Position numbers and translations under genes: made by a program | Source: Sphingomonas trueperi | Lineage (GTDB): Bacteria > Pseudomonadota > Alphaproteobacteria > Sphingomonadales > Sphingomonadaceae | Direction: 5' to 3' | DNA: 64,000 nucleotides | Assembly: GCF_011927635.1 (NCBI RefSeq) | Contig: NZ_JAATJB010000006.1 | Location: 62,001 to 126,000, forward strand | The notes under the pieces: generated by a model | Databases searched by the model: none | Seen by the model: only the letters and a program-made list of their open reading frames with translations | What the model was told of the DNA's origin: nothing | Part shown: positions 53,943 to 62,547 of the stretch, piece by piece | How positions within the stretch are numbered: the stretch's first letter is position 1 | Layout: each line of letters starts with the position of its first letter

Positions 53943-55595
53943 TTTCGGTTCAAAACCACGAACGCCTAGCACCGCCGCCTCTACGCCAGAGGCGGCGGTG
54001 AGGGTCCGCAGCAACTCGCTGCGCTTGCCGAGGATGCGAACCTCGGACTTGCTCACGACCTCGACCCGCTGCGCGATGGCTCTCAGATAGTCCCGAGCGA
54101 AAGAACCATCGTCCCGGCGCAGCTTGCGACGGGCGGCCATCGCGAACGCGCGCAGGCTTTCGACGGTGATGGCCGGGCCGATCTTCTCGATATGGGAGAC
54201 GGCGCGCTCGGCGTCGCCCCTGGCCTGATCGCGGATCGCGGTCAGCTCGGCGATACGGCCCTTGAGCGACGAATCGCCCATATCGACCACGCCGTTCTCG
54301 ATTGCCTCGTAGAGCCGCTTGAGCTTGGCTTCGGCTTCGGTCGCCCGTCGCTCCAGATCGGCGACATGCTGCCGGCGCTGACCGACCCACTCGTCGCGCC
54401 GCTCCAGCAGCGCATCCATCATCTCCTCCAGCCGCGTCGCATCGAGCAGGCGCGATTCGAGATGCTCGGCGACGGCGGTGTCGAGCTTGTCCATCGGGAC
54501 GGTGATGCCGGGGCAGCCGGTCTTGCCCTGCCGCGCTTTGGTCGAGCAGGTGTAGTAGCGATACTCGCGCCCCATGCTGCTCGTGCCCGAGCGCAGCGTC
54601 ATCGCCCCGCCGCAGCAGGCGCAGAAGCAGATGCCGGTGAGGAGGATCGAACCGCCCACCGCGCGCGGCGGCATTATCTTTGGGCTGCGCGCCTTCAACG
54701 AGCGTTGGACCGCCTCCCATTCCGCCCTGGTGATGATCGGTGGCACCTCCATCACCGAATGCTCGGCCTCCGGCTTGGGGCTGCGCGTCTTGTGGTCGCG
54801 CGTGTTGAAGCGATGCTCACCGATATAGGTGGTGCGGGTCAGCAGCAGATGCACCGAGGCAATGCCCCATCGACCGCCGTCGCGAGTGCGGACGCCGTTC
54901 TCGTTCAGCCAGGTGGCGATCGACTTGAGTCCCATAGGCCCGTTGTTGTCGATGCCGTTGAGCGCCATGCGGTAGATGCGCCGCACCGTTTCGGCATGGA
55001 TCGGGTCGATCTCCAGCTTCTTCTTGATCTTCGCCCCCCGGCGCTCCGCTTCGACCACCCGGTAGCCGATCGGAGCGCGGGCGCCGTTCCAGAAGCCCTG
55101 CCGCGCATTCTCGTTCATGGCGCGCAGCGTATGCTTGCCGTTTTCCTTCGACTGATACTCGTCGAACAGCGTCATGATCTGGCGCATCATCACGCTCATG
55201 GGATCGTCGCCCAAATCCTGCGTGATCGAAATCAGCCGCACGCCGTTCTTCGAGAGCTTGCGAATGTAGAACTCGAACTGGAACTGGTCGCGGAAGAAGC
55301 GGGAGAAGCTGTGCACGACGATCACGCTGAACGCCGGCGGCTTTTCCATCGCTGCATCTATCATCGCCTGAAAGGCGGGGCGGCGATCGTCGGTCGCGGT
55401 GTTGCCCGGCTCGACGAACACTTCCGCAACGTCCCAGCCGCGCGAGAGGCAATAGCTCTCGATCTGGCGGCGTTGGTCGGGAATCGACAGGTCGCTCTCG
55501 GCCTGCCGGCCAGTCGAGACGCGCAGATAGAGCGCGGCGCGCTGCGCCGGCTGGATGGCGGCGGCGTCGGAGAATGCGGCGGTGGCGTTCATCAT
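53898..55595 (-). CDS. Large serine recombinase
   Basis: 565 aa. The catalytic domain has nucleophile Ser27 (YLRVSTGRQ). The recombinase domain follows, then a zinc ribbon (CFCACCGG...YYTCSTKARQGKTGCPG), a coiled coil (about 430-480) and a C-terminal helical part. Large serine recombinases catalyse integration and, with a directionality factor, excision. The last 14 residues and the stop are read from the antisense strand of tRNA-Arg. The ATG at 55595 overlaps the stop of the toxin gene. Confidence 0.95.
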   Translation of the reverse strand: MMNATAAFSDAAAIQPAQRAALYLRVSTGRQAESDLSIPDQRRQIESYCLSRGWDVAEVFVEPGNTATDDRRPAFQAMIDAAMEKPPAFSVIVVHSFSRFFRDQFQFEFYIRKLSKNGVRLISITQDLGDDPMSVMMRQIMTLFDEYQSKENGKHTLRAMNENARQGFWNGARAPIGYRVVEAERRGAKIKKKLEIDPIHAETVRRIYRMALNGIDNNGPMGLKSIATWLNENGVRTRDGGRWGIASVHLLLTRTTYIGEHRFNTRDHKTRSPKPEAEHSVMEVPPIITRAEWEAVQRSLKARSPKIMPPRAVGGSILLTGICFCACCGGAMTLRSGTSSMGREYRYYTCSTKARQGKTGCPGITVPMDKLDTAVAEHLESRLLDATRLEEMMDALLERRDEWVGQRRQHVADLERRATEAEAKLKRLYEAIENGVVDMGDSSLKGRIAELTAIRDQARGDAERAVSHIEKIGPAITVESLRAFAMAARRKLRRDDGSFARDYLRAIAQRVEVVSKSEVRILGKRSELLRTLTAASGVEAAVLGVRGFEPKWRARNDSNVRPSDS

Positions 55596-56113
55596 GGTTC
55601 GACCAATCGTTGGATGACGTGCATCGGCAGCACGAGGCGTTGGGAATCGGGCAGGCGCACGAAGCCGTTGCCTTCGTAGAAGGCGGCTGCGCGCTCGTTG
55701 ATCGCGTCCACGACAAGCATCGACGAGCCGACGGAGGATGCGGTGAACCACGCACGGCGAACGGCATCGGCGATCAGCACCGCGCCGAGCCGCTCACCCT
55801 GCCGCGCTTGGGAAACCGCAAGCTGGCCGATCAGCGTCGCGGCGACGAGCGGGTAACGCGGAACATGCCGCCGCGCCGCCGCCGGCACGTCGCCCTGCGC
55901 GATCCCGGTCGAACTCAGCGTGTAATAGCCGAGGACCACGCCGGGCTCTGTTCGTTCGGCGAGAACGAAAACCCCTGCCGCCTTGCGACGAATATCCTGT
56001 CCGGCCTGCGTTCGGAGATAGCGATCGAGACTGTCGACGCCGCACGAAAACCCTTTCCGGTCGTGGTGCGACCCCAACGGCTCGATCAGCAAGTCTCCCT
56101 GCGGCTGCGCCAT
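55592..56113 (-). CDS. GNAT-family toxin (TacT/AtaT-like)
   Basis: 173 aa acetyltransferase. The acetyl-CoA loop is QARQGERLGAVLIADA, with a GYYTLSS strand upstream and an FYEGNGF end. With the DUF1778 gene just upstream it matches TacT/AtaT toxins, which acetylate aminoacyl-tRNA and halt translation. The stop overlaps the start of the serine recombinase gene (ATGA). Confidence 0.88.
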   Translation of the reverse strand: MAQPQGDLLIEPLGSHHDRKGFSCGVDSLDRYLRTQAGQDIRRKAAGVFVLAERTEPGVVLGYYTLSSTGIAQGDVPAAARRHVPRYPLVAATLIGQLAVSQARQGERLGAVLIADAVRRAWFTASSVGSSMLVVDAINERAAAFYEGNGFVRLPDSQRLVLPMHVIQRLVEP

Positions 56114-56115
56114 GA

Positions 56116-56421
56116 TTATGACGCGACCCGGCGTTTGTGCTCGTCCAGCGCACGGATCAGGCGCTCGCTCGGTTCGGGCGGATTGACGAGCGCATCGAAG
56201 AACGCCGTCCGATCGCGGTCCGACAGCACCAGCGTTTCATGGTCGGCGATCATCCGCCGGGCCGTATCCGCCAGCGCGGTCACGCAGAAATCGCTGACCT
56301 TGCGACGGCTGAGATGAGCGGCCCGTTCGATCAAATCCTTGGTTTCCTCGTCAATGCGGAAGCCGAGGCGCTCGACCCGGTTGCCTCGGGGGGATTCCGC
56401 TACAGGAAGTTTGCGCGGCAT
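56116..56421 (-). CDS. DUF1778 antitoxin
   Basis: 101 aa. The N-terminal ribbon-helix-helix part (RVERLGFRIDEETKDLIERAA) binds DNA and represses the operon. The C-terminal part (LSDRDRTAFFDALVNPPEPSERL) neutralises the GNAT toxin. AGGAG is 9-10 nt before the ATG at 56421; the toxin starts 2 bp after the stop. Confidence 0.9.
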   Translation of the reverse strand: MPRKLPVAESPRGNRVERLGFRIDEETKDLIERAAHLSRRKVSDFCVTALADTARRMIADHETLVLSDRDRTAFFDALVNPPEPSERLIRALDEHKRRVAS

Positions 56422-56506
56422 GGGTGTCACTCCTGATCGATCCATCACCGCTTCAATGTGCGTCATTCAGACTAACAAATCAACCCTTCCGCAAATGGCG
56501 ATCGGA

Positions 56507-56752
56507 TCAGGGGAGCGGCCCGAACAGCGCGTCCAGTTCCTTGCGGAGATGGCCTTCGAGGACACGCAACTCCATATCGCCGATCGGGACACGCTCCGGC
56601 CAGTCGTCGGTGACGACGATCGGGCCATCCTTCTCCGGCGGCCGGGAAGCCGATCGGCGGTCGGGCGTGGGTTGATAATAGTCGTGCAGGTCATCGAGAC
56701 CTTCCGACCAGCGGCGGGGCGCACGGAGGCGACGTTTGCGGGATAGGGCCAT
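56507..56752 (-). CDS. Hypothetical small protein
   Basis: 81 aa, basic N-terminus, acidic C-terminus (MELRVLEGHLRKELDALFG). No family recognised. It lies 85 bp upstream of the antitoxin gene on the same strand and may be part of the island backbone. Confidence 0.55.
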   Translation of the reverse strand: MALSRKRRLRAPRRWSEGLDDLHDYYQPTPDRRSASRPPEKDGPIVVTDDWPERVPIGDMELRVLEGHLRKELDALFGPLP

Positions 56753-57443
56753 GCGCTCAAGCTGCCGCGCGCACTGATGGAATCCAGAGAAATCGCCCTT
56801 GGAATGTCGCACCCGCCAGCGTGGTCCCGGCGGTGCGATTCGGCGCATGGCGGCACGCGGCGGAATTGGCGTAGCGGGGCGTAGTAGAGGCGGCGGCAGA
56901 TAAGTGCAGACGGCGGGATGCGCTCGACGATTCTGATGCAAGGAACGCTGTGATCCTGTGCTGATCCGCTGACCGGGGCGGGATAGGCTTCCGCAGAATC
57001 GGTCGAAAAGCACCGTGGGGGAACAGATCGAGCAGGTAGGTTGGCGCCTCCCTTCGGGACCGCCGCTCTATCTCCGCTCCGCTCCGACCGAACCCCTGAC
57101 GGGTTTCGTCCCATGCGGGTCACGATCAGCATGGCGGGGCGGCGTTCCACGCCAATCCGTAAATCCGCCGATGCGGATTTGCGCTTCTTCGTATCTGCGG
57201 AGATCGGGCCAGGGCGTGCGCCGGCCCGATCGCTTTGGCTGGCTGGTCGCTACGCTCCCCTCCCGCGGTGTGGGCGTCGCTTCCCTCTAGGCCCGCCGCG
57301 CCGGGCCGCAACGCGCGTGCCGCGCTTACCTCCTCTTCGTTCCGGCCCTGCGGGTGCTGCCCGGCTCCGTCGGCGGGCCTGCCGGTCGCTCTTTCGCCGC
57401 CCACCCCGCTCCGGGGTGCGTGTGCTTTGAAGGAGTAAGGACA
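56753..57443. other. Long leader before the ParB-like gene
   Basis: 691 bp with short overlapping frames of skewed composition (Arg/Pro-rich) but no gene I can support. The stretch is pyrimidine-rich on the top strand from about 57240. It probably holds the promoter and a long 5' leader of the ParB-like gene; AAGGAG at 57430-57435 is its ribosome-binding site. Confidence 0.5.
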
Positions 57444-59594
57444 ATGAACGCTGTAACCGAAACCGTTGCCGCCGAGCCTGTGTCCGGCGTCGAAATCTTC
57501 GTGCCGCTGAACAAGCTGAAGAAGTCCCCGCGCAACGCCCGCAAGGTGCCGCATGGGGAAGCCGCCATCGAGGCGCTGGCCGCGTCGATCCAACACAAGG
57601 GGATGATCCAGAACCTTGTCGTGGAACCCGAGGTGAAGGCGGACGGGACGCCCACCGGCTGCTATTTCGTGACCGCTGGCGAAGGCCGCAGGCTGGCGAT
57701 GCTGCTGCGCGCCAAGCGCAAGCAGATCAGGAAGTCCGAGCCTGTGCGCTGCTGGCTCGATACGGCGAACGATCCGGCCGAGGTGTCGCTGGACGAAAAT
57801 GTTACGCGCACGGCGATGCACCCCGCCGACCAGTTCGAGCGGTTCGCGGAGCTTTCCCGCGACAAGGGATGGGGCGCGGAGGAAATCGGCGCGCGGTTCG
57901 GAGTGTCGCCTGAGATCGTCAAGCGGCGGCTCCGGCTGGGCGCGGTGAGCCCGAAGCTGATGGACGTCTATCGGCAGGATGGATTGACGCTCGACCAGTT
58001 GGCGGCGTTCGCCATCACCGACGACCATGCCCGGCAGGAGCAGGTTTTCGAGAACCTGTCGTGGAACAAGGAGCCGTGGATCATCCGGCGCGACCTCACG
58101 GCGAGCAACGTGCCCGCGAGTGATCGGCGTGCCGTGTTCATCGGCGCGGATGCCTATGTCGAGGCGGGCGGCAACGTCATCCGCGACCTGTTCACCGAGG
58201 ACGACGGCGGTTTCTTCGAGGATGCGGGCTTGCTCGATACCCTTGTCGTGGAGCGGTTGCGCGAGATCGCAGGCGAGGTTCTGGCCGAGGGCTGGAAGTG
58301 GGCCGAGGCGAGCATCGACTATCCGCACGGTCATGGGATGCGGCGCTACTACCCGCAGCATGTCGCCCTGTCCGACGAGGACGAGGCCCGGCTATCCGAA
58401 GCGGCGGAAGCGCATGACGCCCTGATCGAAGGCTATGACTCCTATGAGGACATGCCGGAGGACGTGGCGGCGAAGGCGGAGGCGTTGAGCGACGAGATCG
58501 ACGCGATCAGCGCCAAGCGTTCGGCCTACGATCCCGCCGTGATCGAGCGTGGCGGCGTGTTCGTCTCGCTCGGCTCCAATGGCGAGGTGAAGATCGAGCG
58601 CGGCCATGTCCGGGCCGAGGACGAGCCGCAGCCCGAAGCGGAGCCGGAGGACGAGGGCGAACGCGCCAGCGCGGAGGACGGCGAAGCCGTGGAGGACGAC
58701 GAGGACGCGGACGAGGAAGAAGAGGTGGACGAGGCCGATCCGGGCAAGCCCATTTCCGACAGCCTCATTCGTGACCTCACGGCCCACCGGACGCTTGGGC
58801 TTCGGCTGGCCTTGGGCGAGCAGCACGACATGGCGATGGTCGCTCTGACCCATGCGCTGGTGCTGGACCTGTTCTATCATGGGTTCGGCAAGTCCTGCCT
58901 CACGATCACCGCCAAGAGCGAAGACCTCACCACCCACGCCGAGGGCATCGGTGACACCAAGGCGGGCGAGGCGCTGGCGGCGCGGCATAACCAGTGGGGC
59001 GCGCAGCTTCCCGACGAGACGGCGGACCTGTGGCCGTTCCTCGTCGCGCTGGACGGCGACAGCCGGACCGCGTTGCTGGCGCATTGCGTGTCGCTCACCG
59101 TCAATGCGGTGAAGGTGCCGTGGGAGCGTTCCGCCAGCCGCATCGAGGCGGCGGAAGGACTGGCCGAGGCGGTGGACCTCGACATGACGGCGACGTGGAC
59201 CGCGACCGCCCGCAGCTATTTCGGGCGTGTCACTAAGGCGCACATCGCGCAGGCCGTGAGTGAGGCCGTCTCTTCCGAAGCCGCCGAGCGCATCGTTCCG
59301 ATGAAGAAGGCGGACATGGCCGACGCGGCGGAGCAGCTTGTCGCCGGGACCGGCTGGCTTCCGGCCCTGTTGCGCACCACCGAGGCCGAACCCGAGGCGG
59401 TGGAGACGGAGAACGTCGCAGCGGACGAGCAGCCGTCCGAAGCGGAGGCCCCCGATACCGAAGCGGAGGCCCCCGATACCGAAGCGCAGGACGTCGAGGA
59501 CGCGATGGCGCAGCCGACCGAGGCCGAGGCGGACCCGAGCGAACCGGAACCGGAGGACGAGGATCAGTCGCATTATGCGGTCGCCGCCGAATAG
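57444..59594 (+). CDS. ParB/RepB-like partition domain protein
   Basis: 716 aa. The N-terminal ParB domain (about 20-115: LKKSPRNARK, GMIQNLVV, TAGEGRRLAML, then DENVTR) is followed by a helix-turn-helix (about 135-170: WGAEEIGARFGVSPEIVKRRL). A long C-terminal region contains an acidic segment (about 425-465) and an acidic tail with a 7-residue tandem repeat. Unlike short chromosomal ParB it is very long, as in proteins of alphaproteobacterial conjugative elements; the role is probably DNA binding or transcription rather than classical partitioning. Confidence 0.85.
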   Translation: MNAVTETVAAEPVSGVEIFVPLNKLKKSPRNARKVPHGEAAIEALAASIQHKGMIQNLVVEPEVKADGTPTGCYFVTAGEGRRLAMLLRAKRKQIRKSEPVRCWLDTANDPAEVSLDENVTRTAMHPADQFERFAELSRDKGWGAEEIGARFGVSPEIVKRRLRLGAVSPKLMDVYRQDGLTLDQLAAFAITDDHARQEQVFENLSWNKEPWIIRRDLTASNVPASDRRAVFIGADAYVEAGGNVIRDLFTEDDGGFFEDAGLLDTLVVERLREIAGEVLAEGWKWAEASIDYPHGHGMRRYYPQHVALSDEDEARLSEAAEAHDALIEGYDSYEDMPEDVAAKAEALSDEIDAISAKRSAYDPAVIERGGVFVSLGSNGEVKIERGHVRAEDEPQPEAEPEDEGERASAEDGEAVEDDEDADEEEEVDEADPGKPISDSLIRDLTAHRTLGLRLALGEQHDMAMVALTHALVLDLFYHGFGKSCLTITAKSEDLTTHAEGIGDTKAGEALAARHNQWGAQLPDETADLWPFLVALDGDSRTALLAHCVSLTVNAVKVPWERSASRIEAAEGLAEAVDLDMTATWTATARSYFGRVTKAHIAQAVSEAVSSEAAERIVPMKKADMADAAEQLVAGTGWLPALLRTTEAEPEAVETENVAADEQPSEAEAPDTEAEAPDTEAQDVEDAMAQPTEAEADPSEPEPEDEDQSHYAVAAE
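59439..59480 (+). repeat. 21-bp tandem duplication in the ParB-like tail
   Basis: Two identical 21-bp units (59439-59459 and 59460-59480), in frame, encoding a doubled EAEAPDT unit in the acidic tail. Recent slippage is likely. Confidence 0.85.
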
Positions 59595-59600
59595 GGGGCG

Positions 59601-59637
59601 GGCCGGGGCCGCGTAAGCGGTCCCGGCCTTTCGTTTT
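59601..59637 (+). terminator. Rho-independent terminator after the ParB-like gene
   Basis: A 12-bp stem with one G-T wobble and a GTAA loop, followed by TTTCGTTTT. Begins 6 bp after the stop. Confidence 0.88.
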
Positions 59638-59654
59638 GCGCACCGTATCGGTCG

Positions 59655-59680
59655 CGGCCGCGCCCTGCAGGGCGCGGCCG
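59655..59680. repeat. 26-bp perfect palindrome
   Basis: Perfect GC-rich palindrome (13 bp per arm, no spacer) centred on CTGCAG, directly after the terminator. It could be a protein-binding site (for the ParB-like protein, for instance) or a second stem structure. Confidence 0.7.
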
Positions 59681-59772
59681 ATTTGTCGTGGGGGAAAAAT
59701 CGCGCTCGCCGGGCCACGGCCCGGCTCGCCGTCCTTGTTGGCGTGCGATCGTGCCAACAGTATTGCCCGCAC

Positions 59773-60252
59773 ATGGCGACAGCACCGGATAACCTACGAA
59801 TCGACACGGCTTCCCGCACCATCCTGGCCGCGCCACGCGCCATCTTCCGGGCCATGACCGACGCCGAATCGGTGGCGTCCTGGCGGCCCCCCAAGGGGAT
59901 GCACGCGCGCATCGAGTCGTTCGACCCGCGCACCGGCGGCGGCTATCGCATGGCATTCATCTACGACGATCCCGCGCCGGATGTGGTCGGCAAGTCCTCG
60001 GTGCGCGAGGATCGGTTCACCGGCCGTTTCGTCGAGCTGCTCCCCTATGATCGGATCATGGAGGATGTCGTGTTCGTTTCGGACGATCCGGCGTTCGCAG
60101 GGACGATGCGCGTGACGACGACGCTGACGCCCGTTGCCGACGGCACCCGCGTCACCATCGCCTGCGAGAATGTGCCGCCGGGCATCGGCGCCGAGGATCA
60201 TCAGGCCGGGATGGCGTCCACGTTGCGCAATCTCGCGGCCTTCATCGAATAG
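59773..60252 (+). CDS. SRPBCC-family protein (AHSA1-like)
   Basis: 159 aa with a START/Bet v1-type fold: TASRTILAAPRAIFRAMTD at the N-terminus, ASWRPPKGM, a central FTGRFVELLPYDRI and the long C-terminal helix (MASTLRNLAAFIE). Family members bind hydrophobic ligands or act as polyketide cyclases. Function here unknown; likely accessory cargo. Confidence 0.82.
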   Translation: MATAPDNLRIDTASRTILAAPRAIFRAMTDAESVASWRPPKGMHARIESFDPRTGGGYRMAFIYDDPAPDVVGKSSVREDRFTGRFVELLPYDRIMEDVVFVSDDPAFAGTMRVTTTLTPVADGTRVTIACENVPPGIGAEDHQAGMASTLRNLAAFIE

Positions 60253-60254
60253 CC

Positions 60255-60587
60255 TCAGCCGAACAGACCGGGCAGCACCGGCATGGGTTCACCACGCCCG
60301 GCGCGCACGGCATTGCCGGCCGCCGCGACCGTCACCCATTCCACCCGCCAGTCGAGGCGCAGAACATCGGCTGCGCCGTCGCGCTGAATCCGTGCGATCC
60401 CGGCGCCTTCCTCACTCACCGCGAAGCGGCAATCGTCATCCTTGCCATAGGCCGCCTCGACCAGCGTGCCATCGGAGAAGCTGAGCCAGCATCGGCCGGT
60501 GCCGCCTGTCGGCACCGCCAGCTCCGCTTCGATGTCGCCCGTCACCTTCAGTCTCGCGCGGTCCTCGCCGCGGATCATCACGCTCAT
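60255..60587 (-). CDS. Hypothetical protein
   Basis: 110 aa, beta-rich (GDIEAELAVPTGGTGRCWLSFSDGTLVEAAYG), convergent with the SRPBCC gene, 2 bp apart. No family recognised. The ATG at 60587 has GAAGGA upstream. Confidence 0.65.
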   Translation of the reverse strand: MSVMIRGEDRARLKVTGDIEAELAVPTGGTGRCWLSFSDGTLVEAAYGKDDDCRFAVSEEGAGIARIQRDGAADVLRLDWRVEWVTVAAAGNAVRAGRGEPMPVLPGLFG

Positions 60588-61254
60588 ACGCCGTCCTTCG
60601 CGCTGTCGAATCGGAAAGCGATAATCTGGAACATAATGCGAACATGAAGCAAGGGCATTGCGTCCGGCCGTTGGGAGGAACGGGCGCACCCGCTGGCTTC
60701 CGCAGGGCATGGCGGGGGAAGAACCGGACACGGTAAGCCGGTGTCCGCCCGATCGAGGCGGATTGAGATCGGCGGGCGAATAGCCGGGAACCCCGAGCGA
60801 GACTCCAGACACATCCTTTGGTCTTTCTCGGCGCCGCCGCCGCCCGTCGCCGTCAGGCAGAGGCAAGCGCAGGGCCGAGCTTCATGTCGTCCCCTGCACC
60901 CCGCTTCGCTCCCCACGTTCACCCGGCAAGGCACGATCACCGGGACCATAGCGATCGGTAGCGGCGCGCGATTACCATCGACCTTCTGCCAGTCCCGAGA
61001 TCTTGCCGGGCGGCGCTGCCACACGGCCTCTCGAAAGGCTTGTCTGGCCGAGGGCCGCCTGCCTTCCCGCAACGGCGTCGAACGGCTTTTTTCCGCCGCC
61101 GGCGATGCCGGCTTTGCAGCGCGAAGCAAAAAAGCCGTCCGCCGCCGCCTGCCACTTCGTTTCGCCCTTCGGGTGCAGGTCAGTCGTCCCCCGGCCGGTC
61201 GACAGCCATCGAGGCCGCGATGGGCGCGGTCCGAGGCAAGAAAGGACTGACGAC
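60588..61254. promoter_or_regulatory. Leader region of the DUF736 gene with large inverted repeat
   Basis: 667 bp with no gene I can support. The main structure is an 11-bp inverted repeat (61082-61092 with 61128-61138) whose arms carry T6/A6 tracts. The 35-nt loop contains a second hairpin of the form GCCGGC...GCCGGC. Such a nested structure 115-170 bp before the start may be an attenuator or terminator. Confidence 0.5.
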
Positions 61255-61557
61255 ATGATCCGCGGCATCTTCACCACCACCGATCGCGGCTACACCGGCG
61301 AAATCCGTGCCTTCGGCACGCGCGAGCAGGTCGAGCTTCGCCAGGTCGAGGGCAAGGACAACGACAAGGCCCCCGACTTCCGCATCCATCCGGCCGACGA
61401 CGACCGGATCGACTACGGCGCCGCTTGGGCGAAGACCAGCAAGGAGAAGCGTCCTTACGTCTCGTTCAAGCTGACCGTCCTCGGCGGCACGCCCGTCTAT
61501 CTTCGGATGTTCGAGTCCGAGAAGACCCCCGGCACCTACGAGTTAGTCTCCGACTGA
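61255..61557 (+). CDS. DUF736 family protein
   Basis: 100 aa. The family pattern RGYTGEIRAF, KAPDFRIH and YVSFKL is complete. DUF736 proteins are common on alphaproteobacterial plasmids and integrative conjugative elements; function unknown. AAAGGA precedes the ATG at 61255. Confidence 0.92.
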   Translation: MIRGIFTTTDRGYTGEIRAFGTREQVELRQVEGKDNDKAPDFRIHPADDDRIDYGAAWAKTSKEKRPYVSFKLTVLGGTPVYLRMFESEKTPGTYELVSD

Positions 61558-61565
61558 CCTTGCCG

Positions 61566-61589
61566 CGCCCCGCCGTTCGGCGGGGCGCT
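61566..61589 (+). terminator. Hairpin after the DUF736 gene
   Basis: Perfect 10-bp GC stem with a GTTC tetraloop, starting 8 bp after the stop. The following tract is C/T-rich rather than pure T, so it is a probable but imperfect terminator. Confidence 0.7.
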
Positions 61590-61623
61590 CCCTCTCCAAC
61601 CTTCCGCAGAAGGGACCGACGCC

Positions 61624-62019
61624 ATGCGCAAGCCGCTCGGCCACAATGGCGGGCCGCCGCTCGACACCGATCCGCCGCGCCTTCCCGACGGCGCTTGCTG
61701 CGCACGATGCCGCCACTGGCGGGCGCCGAGCGAGCGCGAGGAAAGCGATTATCGCGCCTACCAAATGGGTCTCATCCGTCGTCGTGTCGCTGAGCCGTCC
61801 GGCGCCTGCGACCGGGTGATTCTCCGGCCCGGCGGCCCGATCGCGTTCGCTGGCACGAAGGGCCGGAGCCGCTGCTACAATTTCGAGGCGAAGCCGGAAC
61901 CGGCCTACGAGTCCCGCTACGGTCAGGCGTTCGTCACGATCTACGAGAACGACCGCGTCGTCTGGCAGGGCCGCGAGGGCGAGGAACCTGCCGAATACCG
62001 GCAAGGCGAGCTGTTCTGA
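61624..62019 (+). CDS. Hypothetical protein with Cys-rich N-terminus
   Basis: 131 aa. An N-terminal LGHNGGPPLD motif and a CCARCRHW segment suggest metal binding, with further Cys at about residues 62 and 85. No family recognised. Follows the DUF736 gene on the same strand and is probably element backbone. Confidence 0.65.
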   Translation: MRKPLGHNGGPPLDTDPPRLPDGACCARCRHWRAPSEREESDYRAYQMGLIRRRVAEPSGACDRVILRPGGPIAFAGTKGRSRCYNFEAKPEPAYESRYGQAFVTIYENDRVVWQGREGEEPAEYRQGELF

Positions 62020-62148
62020 CCGTTCCATCCGGCGGTGCTGATCGTCGGATGAAACGTGTCGTGCTGTCTTGCCGCCGTCATCTAGTGCGGCTAACTTGAG
62101 AACGACTCGCAATAAGCGAAAAGGGGGATAGCGCAGAGAGGATCGACG

Positions 62149-62547
62149 ATGACCCGCCATTTCACGCCGCCGACCCGGCAAGAGACCGCGCCCGCCGCGA
62201 TTATGATCGACGCGGCCCGCTGCTGGCGGCAGGCGCGCGATGCCGGCCATCCGATCCAGCCCTGTCTCACCCTCGCGCTCGCCGCGCATGATTGCACGAT
62301 GCTCGCGCCGGTTCTCGACAGCCTCTGCCTGTTCTACGAAACGGCGCTCGGCCGACCACTCGCCGTCGGCGAGGCGCTGACGCTCTCCGAAGACGAGCAT
62401 CTGCTGCTCGGCCTGCTCGACGGCTCTCGCCCGCGCGCCTGCCTTGGCTGCAAGGAGAGCGCGGCGAGCGCCCTCGACTGCGCTCTCTGCTCGACGCGCA
62501 TCATGCTGGCGCTGACGCTCGGCGGCCCTGCGCCGACATTGCAATGA
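62149..62547 (+). CDS. Hypothetical protein
   Basis: 132 aa helical protein with nine cysteines, including CLGCKES and CALCSTR near the C-terminus, a possible zinc site. No family recognised. The stop overlaps the start of the following flavoprotein gene (ATGA), implying coupling. Confidence 0.65.
   Translation: MTRHFTPPTRQETAPAAIMIDAARCWRQARDAGHPIQPCLTLALAAHDCTMLAPVLDSLCLFYETALGRPLAVGEALTLSEDEHLLLGLLDGSRPRACLGCKESAASALDCALCSTRIMLALTLGGPAPTLQ

Noticed and set aside
57041..57430. Arg/Pro-rich frame upstream of the ParB-like gene
   Set aside because: Composition follows the GC skew of the leader; no ribosome-binding site or protein pattern.
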